A DNA stretch of 64,000 nt from Dryocosmus kuriphilus (lineage: Eukaryota; Arthropoda; Insecta; Hymenoptera; Cynipidae): positions 73,813,348 through 73,877,347 of the forward strand of contig CM076197.1 of assembly GCA_038277395.1 (NCBI GenBank), given 5' to 3'. The notes under the pieces were generated by a model that was not told the DNA's origin, ran no database searches, and saw only the letters and a list, made by a program, of their open reading frames with translations. The position numbers were made by a program, and so were the translations under genes. Shown piece after piece: positions 22,101 to 34,053 of this stretch. How positions within the stretch are numbered: the stretch's first letter is position 1; each line of letters begins with the position of its first letter.

Positions 22101-25100
22101 AGAAAACGCTATTAAAATTAAAAAACTCTGGTTTCCCACCAAAATGTTCAAGGTACAAAAAAATGGTATAGAACAAAGTTGCTCAATTCGAAAAGGGCTA
22201 CAAATTTTGTTTTAACCATTTTTTGACAAAATGTACGGGTTTTGTTTTAATTGAGAAAACTTTATTAAGAATAAAAAATTTCAAATTTTCCGCCAAACTA
22301 TGCAAGATATGAAAAAATTATAATAAACAAGGTTGTTCATCTCAAAAAGATCTACAAATTTGCTTTCTATCATTTTTTGAGCAGACGCGTATTTTTTGAG
22401 TTATTCGTGAAATATGTTATGAAATACAAAGAACACCACTTTTCAGCAAAATTATGCAAAATATGAGAAAATATTAACAAGCAGAATTGTTCACCTTAGA
22501 AAGAGCTACAAAATTTATGCATAACACTCATCGTTTTACTTTGAAGAATCGAAATCCCGTATTGTGAAAATTTGGAAAATCACAAAAAAAACTTTACCAA
22601 TCTACAATGTGCTTTAAAAAAATGTAATTATCGAGCGCGAAGCGCGAGTGTCATGATGAGAATGTATTCCTTTAGGGCGATAGAGCCTTAAGTATAATAA
22701 TTTCTTTTGTAAGTGCCAACAGACGCGCGCCCTAAGCGCGCTTATACTTCGCGCGAAGCGCGCGATGAGAATGTGCCCGCGAAGCGGGCAGATTTTTTGT
22801 TTTGAAAATAGTTCCAATTTGGAATTCTTCCGTGTTAATAAGAATTCAAGAATAGAAAAGATTCGAATTTGGAAAGGCACGAAGTTGAAACTAAACAATG
22901 GAATAGAAAATTGAAAGTATTCGAGTTTGCGTATTCCAAATTAAAATTTTTAAAGTCACAAAATTTCCAAACTAATTTCATAATTATTGAAATTAATGAA
23001 GAAGAAATTAATTTTGAAACAATTTTTTTTTTAAATACTTCAATTCAATGTTTAAATAGTTTTATTTTATGTGACTATTCTTCTTTAATGATATTTTTCT
23101 TTTCCCCTAAAAGTCTAATTTTTCTGCAATGGGAATGTCAGCTCAAATCTAAGTTTTTAAAATTACCCTTTAAAAAACTGAAAAAGGGCTGGAATTTCAA
23201 AACAGGAATTTTGTAATAATTCTGGTATAAAAAATATAATTAAAAAGTTTTATAAAAAATTGCATCAGATGGTAACAAAATAGCAAACTAGCACTTCTAA
23301 AAGTTACATAAGTAGAGAATTGAACAAAAATCTCTCATCCATTCAAAATACCTCCATAGAATGCAAAATTATAAATATAATGTGAAGAAATGTCTTTACA
23401 ATATTCTTTTTTGAAATCATTATAAGCCTTATAACTTCTAAAAAAAGTTTTGAAATAAGTCTAGCAATTTTTAAGTCTACAAGTATTAACTTTAAAGTTC
23501 CACTTCGTTGATTTTAAGATTATTTCTTGAAAAAGAAATGGTCTTAGGAATATATAATTATAAATAAAAGCAGTTTTGTATTTAAAATTTAAAAGAATTA
23601 ATGTATAAGTGTTTTGTTTTAAAAATAGTTCAAATGAAGTTTAAATTGAACAATGGAATAGAAAATTGAAAAAGTTCGAGTTTGCGTATTTCAAACTAAA
23701 AATTTTTAAATTAACAAAATTTCCAAACTAATTTCATAGCTATTGAAATTTGTGAAAAAAAATTAATTTTCAAACAATTTTTTTTTCTAAATATTTCAAT
23801 TCAATGTTTAAATAATTTTATTTTATGTGATTATTCTTCTTTAATGATATTTTTCTTTTCCCCTAAAAGTCTAATTTTTCTGCAATGAGACTGTCAGCGT
23901 CAAATCTAACTTTTTAGAATTACCCTTTAAAAAGCTGGAAAAGGCCTGGAATTTCGAAATAGGAATTTTGTAATAATTCTGGTATAAGAAATAGAATTAA
24001 AAAGTTTTACAAAAAATTGCATCAGATCGTAAGAAAATAGCAAACTAGCATTTCTAAAAGTTACATAAGTAGAGAATTGAAACAAAAATCTCTCATCTAT
24101 TCAGAATACCTCCATAGAATGCAAAATTATAAATATAATGTTAGGAAATTTCTTTACAATATTCTTTTTTGAAATCTTTATACGCCTTATAACTTCTAAA
24201 AGAAAGTTTTGAAATAATTCTAGCAATTTTGAAGTCTGCAGGTCTTAACTTCAAAGTTTATTTCTTTTGTGTCAATATGTAATTATATACATAATTTAAT
24301 ACTCAAAAAATGTGTCATGACACTATTTTGCTACTATTATTCAAAACTTATGCCATTATTGACATTATTTTTTTATCTTTAAAGTGAATCCGAGGCCTGT
24401 ATGCCTAAACTTTTTCCTTCTTATAGTAAGTGTAAAATATTGAAAATAGAAAAGCTTAAAAATTTTAGTGAAAATATAAAAGGTAAAGTGTTTGTTTCTA
24501 TATACAATAAAATTGTTTCTCCTAATTTCGCTTCGAAAGTAGTTATAACATTTTTATATATTTAATTTCAAAGTAGAATTTCACGATAAGAAACCTTAAA
24601 ATTGATCAATTATTAAATGAACAAGTTTCAGATTGAAGAATATTTATTTAAGAATGGTTTCAGGAATACACAGTTCTAAATAAAAGCAGTTTTGTATTTA
24701 AAATTTAAAAAAAAAATGAATTTCGAAGTTTTTTGTCTTAAAAATATTTCCAATTTGGAATTCTTCCCTATTAATATGAATTCAAGTGTAGAAAAGATTC
24801 GAGTTTGGAAAGGCATGAAGTTGAAATCGAACAATGGAATAGAAAATTGAAAATGTTCGAGTTTCCGTATTCCAAACTGCAAAATTTTTAATTAACAAAA
24901 TTTTAAAACTATTTTCATAACTATTGAAATTAGTGAAAAAGAAATTAATTTTCAAACAATTTTTTTTCTAAATACTTCAATTCAAAGTTTAAATAATTTT
25001 ATTTTATGTAATTATTCTTCTTTAATAATATTTTTGTTTTCCCCTAAAAGTCTAATTTTTTTGCAATGGGACTGTCAGCGTCAATTCCAACTTTTTAAAG

Positions 25101-27125
25101 TCATCCTTTAAAAATCTGGAAAAGGCCTGGAATTCGAAATAAGAATTTTGTAACAATCCTGTTATAAGAAATGGAGTTAAAAAGTTTTATAAAACATTGC
25201 ATCAGATGGTAACAAAATAGTAAAATAGCACTTCTAAAAATCACGTAAGTACAGAACTGAGAAAAAAAAAAACTCTCAGCTATTCAAAATACCTCCATAG
25301 AATGCAAAATTATAAATATAATGTTAGGAAATTTCTTTACAATATTCTTTTTTGAAATCTCTATACGCCTTATAACTTCTAAAAGAAAGTTTTGAAATAA
25401 ATCTAGCAATTTTGAAGTCTACAGGTCTTAACTTCAAAGTTTATTTCTTTCGTGTCAATATATAATTATATACATAATTTAATACTTAAAAAATGTGTCA
25501 TGTCACTATTTTGCTACTATTTTTCGAAACTTATGCCATTATTGACACTATTCTTTATCTTTAATGTGAATCCAAGGCCTGTATGTCTAAACTTTTTCGT
25601 TCTTATAATAACAAAATAAAAGTGTAAAATATTGAAAATAGAAAAGCTTAAAACTTTTAGTGAAAATATAAAAGGTAAAGTGTCTGTTTCTATATTTAAT
25701 AAAATTGTTTCTCCTAATTTCGCTTCGAAAGTAGTTATAACATTTCTATATATTTAATTTCAAATTTGTAGAATTTCAGGATAAGAAACCTTAAAATTGA
25801 TCGTTTATTAAATGAACAAGTTTCAGATTGAAGAATATTTATTTAAGAATGGTTTTATGAATACATAGTTCTGAATAAAACCAGTTTTGTATTTAAAATT
25901 GAAAAAAATTTAATGTATAAGTTTTTTGTTTTAAAAATAGTTCCAATTTGGAATGCTTCCAGGTTAATAAGAATTCAAGTATAGAAAAGATTCGAGTTTG
26001 GAAAGGCATGAAGTTGAAATTGAACAATGGAATAGAAAATTGAAAAAGTTCGAGTTTGCGTATGTCAAACTAAAAATTTTTAAATTAAAAAAATTTCCAA
26101 ACTAATTTCATAACTATTGAAATTAGTGAAAAAGAAATTAATGTTAAAACAAATTTTTTTGTAAATACTTCAACTCACCGTTTAAATAATTTTATTTTAT
26201 GTGATTATTCTTCTTTAATGATATTTTTCTTTTCCCCTAAAAGTCTAATTTTTCTGCAATGGGACTGTCAGCTCAAATCTAACTTTTTAAAATTATCCTT
26301 TAAAAAGCTGGAAAAGGCCTGAAACTTCGAAATAAGAATTTTGTAACAATCCTGGTAAAAGAAATGGAATTAAAAAGTTTTATAAAACACTGCATCAGAT
26401 GGTAACAGATTAGCAAAAAAGCACTTCTGAAAGTCACGTAAGTACATAATTGAAACAAAAATTTCTCAGCTATTTAAAATACCTCCATAGAATGCAAAAT
26501 TATAAATATAATGTTAGGAAATTTCTTTGCAATATTCTTTTTTTAAATCTTTATACGCCTTATAATTTCTAAATTAAGTTTTGAAATAAGTCTAGCAATT
26601 TTTAAGTCTACAAGTATTAACTTCAAAGTTTCACTTCGTTGATTTTAAGATTATTTCTTGAAAAAGACCCGCAATAGTGGTCGAAAACGTACGTACGAAT
26701 AAATGTTTTTCGCAGATCATTGTCGATTTATTTTTTAATTGACCATAAGACCAAATATTATCCAAATCAATTATTGAAATTAACGGTCGAAGAAAGGAAC
26801 AACGCAATTTATAATGTAAATTTCATTCGAGAACTTCAAAGTTTATTTCTTTTGTACCAATATATAATTATATACATTATTTTGTACTTAAAAAATGTGT
26901 CATGCCACTATTTTGCTACTATTCTTAAAAACTTATGCCATTATTGACACTATTTTTTATCTTTAAAGTGAGTCCGAGGCCTGTATGTCTAAATTTTTCC
27001 CTTAAAATAAAAAAGTAAAAGTGTAAAATATTGAAAATAGAAAAGCTTAAAACTTTTAGTGAAAATATAAAAAATAAAGTGTTTGTTTCTAAGGTTAATA
27101 AAATTGTTTCTCCTAGTTTCGCTTT
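19200..27125. repeat. tandem array of about 1.2-kb units (about 6 copies) in intron 3
   Basis: Landmarks recur in the same order. GATCAATTATTAAATGAACA is found near 19291, 20328, 21511, 24604 and near-identically at 25799. CCCCTAAAAGTCTAATTTTT lies near 19670, 20765, 23106, 23863, 25040 and 26234. CTAATTTCGCTTCGAAAGTA lies near 20249, 21430, 24513 and 25714. Undisturbed spacing is about 1180-1200 bp; one unit is shortened and another contains an about 190-bp insertion (about 26635-26830). The unit is extremely AT-rich and non-coding. A HINE-like element (21641-22791) interrupts one unit. No terminal repeats mark it as a transposon, so it is best described as a large-unit satellite or segmental tandem duplication. 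Confidence 0.8.
21641..22791 (+). mobile_element. HINE/Helentron-like element, complete copy (about 1.15 kb) inside the array
   Basis: The ends match the copy at 1422-2511: ACATTCTCAT (21641-21650), ATGAGAATGT (22765-22774), and terminal hairpin GCCCGC-GAA-GCGGGC followed by AG (22775-22791). The GTCT/GTCGTC microsatellite, the AACTTTCGAAGGACTAATCG block and the AT-rich internal units are all present. The left flank is a T run and the right flank is also T-rich; neighbouring array units without the insertion have TTTTTTG at the matching place, so insertion was into a T tract with no obvious duplication. It post-dates formation of the array. Confidence 0.7.
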
Positions 27126-27261
27126 AAAAGCATAATATATTATTGAGGCTTGACTGATAACATGTCTTCCCTTTTCGCAGTCTTGGCGGAACAAAAATGT
27201 TGATTTTGAAAACAAGATTGTATTGTCATTATTGTCAATAAAGAAATATAAATATAATAGG

Positions 27262-27262
<1 letters not shown>

Positions 27263-27315
<53 letters not shown>

Positions 27316-27358
27316 ATGTATATGTATATGTATATATGTATATATATATATATATATT
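27263..27358. repeat. (TA)n / (TATG)n microsatellite
   Basis: About 96 bp of TA dinucleotides with interspersed TATG. The ORFs of alternating I/Y residues across it on both strands are artefacts. Confidence 0.95.
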
Positions 27359-28891
27359 CATTGAAAGCTAAAGGGGTGCGTTATTCGTGTTTCTTCTCTT
27401 TCGAAGCGTTTCTTATCACGCGTTCATCGTTTCGTGGGTGACAATTACCCCGTGAAAACTCTTCGTGAGGGTGGTATAATGACGAGGTAATTTTCTAAAC
27501 ACAAATTTCCTGTTCCGTTCTTATCTACTCGTAGCACACGTGACCGATCGTTAGTCCTCTCTTCTTCTTTTTCTTTCAGACCTTCGTGTTTGTCGCAAAA
27601 TGAAACGCCTCTATTCTTTCTTTGAAATTTTATTCCACGTAACGAAGGTTAAAAAATTCCTCGTAATATACAAACTCAATTAAAATAACCAGCAATACAA
27701 GCAGAATATTTTGCAAATATGTAAAAAAATCAGTGCATGCGTACTAAACTATGACCCAAGACTGATTTGTGTGTAAACATCTTTGATAAACGTTAGCTTC
27801 AATTTAGACCTTATATAAATCAAGGAATAAATTACATTTAACGCCAAATAAAATTTTAAGATTATACGAACGGTTGAAAAATTTAAAGATTTCTCATTCA
27901 TGAAAAAGATCCAACTAACACAGGCTTCACTCCCATATTGCGGTCAAAGATGTTTACACATAAAGAATAATTATACATTTACTTTGTAATTATTAATAGT
28001 TTCGATTCATAATAATGCTTACACTTAGTCTTATGTCTATAAGCTTTTATCTCTCCTAAAAATTCCATGCTACCACACAGGCTTTACTTTCCATATCGCC
28101 GTCAAAGATGTTTACATATTAAAAAAAAAATTCATAATGAAAATAATTTGGAAAATGTAATTCTTCTTACCTCTAAACCCACGTGTGTAAAAAAAGTTCG
28201 AGGAGATCTCGGAAAGAAATCGGTTTTTCCTTGCAGGCAAGTTTGTCAAGCAAACAGAAGGTACTCATGAAAGTCGCGCCGTTGTAAAAGGCTGAAAGAG
28301 AGCGTCCAATTAAAAGCGACGTAGGCGGTTTACCGAAATCTTGACTACAAACGAGCCGAGAGGCAATTTCCACACACGGGCCGTGTGTTCTCCTAGACGG
28401 GTGTTTTTTAATCCCACAAGATTGCATGTAGTATGTAAGCAGGGAAGTCGGGAAGGTGGAAGGCGAGGTAAGCGGCGAGGACCATTTAGCGAAAAGGCTA
28501 GACGCGACAGTCACGCGTGTACCTGCCTCTTATTTTGCTTGGTTGCACTGGTAGGTGGGTCCGTATGTGCTTTCGAGCACACACGCTGGGCAAGCTCGAG
28601 TTTTCTCTTATTGCGAACGAGGAATAAGCCTACTCGAGGGGGAGGGTGGAGAAAATTCGATCCTTGAGGTAGGCTTTGCCTGAAATTCCTGAGTATGTTG
28701 GCTCAGTTATACGCACATAGAATTGCATATGCACATGCAGATATTCACGCACACAATGACGCGATAGCCCGCTTACGCGAGCCATTCTCTTCATACTTAC
28801 TGAAGAGCATGTGAGCTTCCGGGCGCACTGCCGGAAGGACCTAAGTGGGAGTCTTGTAATTATTATGCTCTCCTCTCCTTTATTACTTTCT

Positions 28892-28894
<3 letters not shown>

Positions 28895-28943
<49 letters not shown>
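28895..28943. repeat. (CT)n microsatellite
   Basis: About 24 CT dinucleotides in intron 3, within a pyrimidine-rich stretch (28860-29040). Confidence 0.95.
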
Positions 28944-28945
<2 letters not shown>

Positions 28946-31900
28946 GTTACTCTCAAAGTATCCAAAACTCTCCAGTTTCTCATCTCCCTCTTCATTTTAA
29001 ACCTTTTTTTCTCTCTTTTTTTTTTCGAAATATCCTTGATTACGCAAGAACGCGCGTAAAGAAGGAGCCTCTCAGAGGGAAGAAATTTCGAAAGAGATCG
29101 TTGGCGATACATTCATGGAAGGTAGGCGCGCTTTTTCAAACAAAATAAGAAAAAAAAAGAAACCTAAGAGGAGTCTTGTGTCTCTTGCACATCTGAGACA
29201 AGAGTACCAATATCTCTCTGTCTCGCTCATCTCCCGAGACCCTTGAAAGAAAGAAGAGATCCTGGCGAAATGAGCAAGTAGGAATCCTTTGAGACAAAAG
29301 CTTTTAGAGGTGGAGGAGGCAACCCAGGTTTAGTTAGAGGGGCGGTTGAAAGGGGTGAGAAAAGGGGTAGCAGGATGTATCGCGCTTCCGCATTTGGAAC
29401 CCTCTGATGAAAAGAAGGAAACTTTGGTCTTTGACTTTTCGGCCGCGGTCTTGATGCCTGATCTCTTTTTCTATTTATGCGTCTTCTCTCAGTCCATCTC
29501 CCTTTCTCTCATTTTTTTCCTTCTCTGCTCCTCGAAGGAAAATGAGAGATAAAGAAAGCGAGGGCCCTCGATGTTTACAAAGGAAAGTCCTTCGCATTTA
29601 TACTCGGTGCAGGTGTCCACACGCCCACAAGGTACATATAAATACGTGCGCATACAGACAGCCGCATACACGTCTTGTGCCGGAATTCTCGAGAAACTTC
29701 TTAATTAAAAACTGACTGCACGGCACAATGTAGTGGCAACTCTTTGAGCACTATGACTCTCTGAGATCTTCTTATTCAAGTTTGATACTTTTGTACGTCA
29801 TATTTTTTGGTCTCCGCTTCGGAAAGTGGACCAGTTGAGAATTGATTTTGACCTGTTTAATTTTGACCTCCTTTCTCCTTGACTTTTGGGGAAATATTTT
29901 TTTTACAAGAGGAATAAAATCCACTTTAAGTTGAGGCGGATGAAACACCGTGCCCTATCGAGCGAGTCAACCCTACGCGGTAGTTCTGCACGTAAACGGC
30001 AGTCACTTAATTAAAAATTACTTAATTACGTTCTTGGCACTAATTAGTGGCGCTTGACTCTCTCTTGCCCGTATAGCTCGGCTGCCTAGCGAACCCTTCC
30101 ACCCCCGCGAACCACCTTCCTTCTTTTTCTCTCGCTCCAACCCTCGTCCTCTACCCGGCTTTGCCTTCTACTTTCCTACCTTTTTCTTTCGCTGCTTGCA
30201 AGCTCTACAGTTGCCTCAGCTTGTATTGGTTCCGTTCTTCCTCCTCTAGTGGAAAGTATCGCACCGCAAAGACAAGCCTCAATGAACTCTCAGCCAACGT
30301 TATTCTTAACTCAGCTTACTTCTTAATTCTCAAAAAGGAAATTTAATTCTTTCAAGGCACTCTCTTTTGCATCTTTCCAAGGATTAAGTCATCCAAGTCT
30401 GAGGACTTTGTTTGTGTAATTATTTTTAAATAGTGCAGTTAAAAAAATTTGATGGAAATTACCTGGAGGTTGCAAAATAGGGAGGTTTTATTCGCGAAAT
30501 TAAAGGAGAAACGTCAGGGGTTGAAGAGAAAGCAGAAGCTGGACAGCCAATCCCGGAAGGCTGATGCAGCTACTAAGAGGGGTCCCCGGCTGTCACGGCA
30601 GCATCTCGTACAGTGTTCCTTTTCCAATTTTTTGATAATGAACACAAGTACGAGAAACACAACGGGTATTGGCTGGGCGGCAGACAATGGAGTGGCCGCA
30701 GGGCTATCGCGGTAGGAACAGCGTAGGACGTTAGGGATGTGGTTTCGAAAGAGGGGTTCTGGGTGGAAGAAGAGAAGGAAAAGCAGTATTCGGGGGGAAA
30801 GAGGTATTGCTGCACAAGGTTGAGGGACTTCGCAGGGGATGTAAGCATCGCCATTGCAAGGCTAATCCCGTGGTATGAGCTGCTACTTGCAGCAAGAGTA
30901 TACGGTAGACTCAACTTTAAATATTCACTCAAAAGCTCTTTTCCTTTCCTAGAGTTGTTACTTTAACACTGGACGATTAAACAATTTAAATAAGAATTAA
31001 ATTGACAATTTCGATAGATCCCATCTACATACTGAGGAAACATTTTAAAACATTTTTTAATTTCTGAATTCAATATGACGTGAACAATTTTCGTCGAGAC
31101 TAGCGTAAGTCAATCGGCTTTGCGAAAAATTTTGAAATGATAATAATGTTCCAGTGTCCCACCCTAATCGGCTTTGTATTCGCCGCGATGGCAGAATGTA
31201 GAAAGGGGTAACAGGGATGCAATCCCTCCTATCCCTTTCCACTGTGGAGGATTTAATTTACAACCGGCGGAAAACGCGAAAAACTGTTTATAAAAAAATT
31301 AATTCGGGCTGGGATTTTATTTTATATATCAAATCACCTTTCCCTTAGCGCTTAAAATACAAAAGCCAAATTTTGAAAAAGCACTTTTACAATTTCTTTG
31401 ACGATACCTATTGTCGGAATTTGGAATGTGTGCGAGCAAAATACGAGTGCGTACTTGAAAACATATTCTCCGGGGGAAAAATATAATGTATTTAGGCTCT
31501 GTGAAGTTGGTTGGAAATTCACAGAGCGACACGTTAGTTCTCTCGCGAGACTTCAAATGTCGAATTGGAAATGCAGGAATCGGCGTGAAATTGCTGCATT
31601 TCGGCCAACATTTATCCGGTTCTCTCGCGGGGGTAACGTTCGACTGGACAGTGACTCTGAATTGATTTCGTTTGAAAAACCTCCCTCGTCAAGGCCCCCT
31701 GCACCCTCTTCCTCATCCTACTTGTTGGCCGTTCACCCCCTGTTTCCTCGTTTCTCTTCCGATCTCATCCGGGTCTCTTTCACTGACGCTTCACTGCAGG
31801 CCTCACAAAATTCAGAATGTAAAATCTGCACTCGCATTCTGCTAGTAAATAATTCTTCATCCATTATCGCATCAACTTTTCTTTGCATTTCTCTAAACTA

Positions 31901-34017
31901 TATTGTCATTAACACCAAAAGGGAATCATAAAAAAGTGTCATTTACATTTAAAATCAAATATTCCTTATTTCCTAAATAGATAAATGCTTTCTTAAACTA
32001 AATTTACGATCGTTAGAAGAAATCTAGCATGTTGAGAAATACTGGTAAAGGGGAAAACAAAATACCCGGATAAATAATACTTCTGATGGTTGAAAATCCA
32101 CGAAAAGGCCGAATGAATTCAATAAACGAGAAAGGCCGTCGGGTGCCGTGTCATTCGATATTTTTGTCAGTAAAACGATATCAGGGAAATTGCATATGTC
32201 CTTTACACCATATTGGGACCAGATCAAACGACTTGGTTCATGCAGAACATAATATCCTTTCTCTCAGCCTTTCATTAATCTGTCATCCTCCTATAGAAGC
32301 TATTTCAAATTTCCGTGCTCTCCAAATCCTTTCGACAAAAGGAACCAAATGATACGAAACTACTTTTAATTTGGCATCTCTCCAAGAAAGCAGTCTTTTC
32401 TTGGCATAAGTCTTTCGAATCCGGACTAGTTTTCTGAAAATATAATGCTGTCATTCAACAGATTGCAAGAATATTAGCATTTTCGAAGCTTTACAAAGAG
32501 GCCTCTTTTGCCGAGTGCTTCGTCATTGCTCTTCAAAAAGAGAACACGTTCTTAGAAGCGCAATATTGGGGAACGAACGGCTTTCGATACGTGGAGGCAG
32601 GGACGATAGGTCGTTAAGTACAGTTATACAACGTCGTATGTAAATCGCCCATATGTCAAGTTACCTCCTAAGTGTATTGAAAGCAAAACCGCTCATGCGG
32701 GTGGCGCAGCAAGCAACTCGACTATCTTACAAACTATTATACGGGCGACAAGTAGGCCGTCGAAATTCATTGTCGCGAGGAGATTAACCTCACATCATCG
32801 ACGTGCACAAGCTGCCCTCGTAAAATACGTCAACCTTACTATTTTTAAATGTTCCCTCTACCACTTATTTCTAAAAAAAATATAAATCTACTCGCATTTT
32901 TTACGTTTGGCCAAGGGAGAGGAAAACTGCAGAAAATCTTTTCTAAAAGTTCTAAGAGTCGTAAAAGATACTAGAAGAGTCTGACTCGAATTTTGCGATC
33001 ACTTCCTGAAAACGTTTAACGAGCAGAGCCTAATCCTTCGACATATTTACAACTGCCGGCTCTTGGTGGTCGACAGTTGCTTTGAAATCCTATTTACTAT
33101 TACCCAACGAACAAGCTAGTAGACTGGCATCCCTACGAGGGTTGATAGCACCCTTAGCTAACCTACTGCCCCACTGGCATGAGTTTGGCCCCTAAACCAT
33201 TCTCACTCCACCTCCATCCTAACCTTCATCTCGCTCCTCGTAACGGTCGTCGATAGATCCGATCATGCGATGATCTCACGATACTTTTTACCGTTTTCGA
33301 ACAGTAAAAGCGTGGGGAGGAATATAAAGATGGGGTGCTATTGAGATGGAGAGACACAAGCCATGATGCAGTTTATAAGGGCCGGGGTGAAATCTCCCTT
33401 TCTCTTCACCCCTTCCTCATCCCCAAATCTGTCGGCTCTTCTCTGTAAAGTAGAGAAAAAAACATATCGATCTGTTTTCTCATAGGTGCGTGTCATGCGA
33501 GTGTGCTAATTTATTTGCTACATCACTGACGCCTTTTTCTCTATTTTACAAACTTTTGCTCTTCGGCTTACATATAGATACACATGAGTCTTTCTATATG
33601 TAAAGAGAGATATGATGCGTAAGTAATTGAGTGACTTATTAAATGTCTTGGAACAAGTGTCCTCTCCAGAGTGATCTTGTCTTTTGCTTATTTCTTTCTG
33701 CTGCTCACTCTCGCGCACTCGGACGAATCGGCTCGGCTCGTAATATGGTTTAGCATGGCATGACAGGAGGCAAACTTGACAACAAAGAATTATTGATTTT
33801 TTCTCAGCGAGTTGAGCGAGTTGCCGGGCGGCTGAGCGGTCCCGGTAGGGTATTCGACAAAGGATGTTTTCCGTGTCCCTAACCTAGGCAACCCTTCTCC
33901 TACGCTCTTGCGTACTTGTACGATGTACGCGTTTGTCTCGCTGTCCCTCGGAGGATGTGGGCGTACATTCACAGGAGTGCACTACTTATACACGTAATAC
34001 ATACGAGAATTGTCCTA

Positions 34018-34021
<4 letters not shown>

Positions 34022-34049
<28 letters not shown>
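34022..34049. repeat. (CT)n microsatellite
   Basis: About 14 CT dinucleotides in intron 3. Confidence 0.9.
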
Positions 34050-34053
<4 letters not shown>

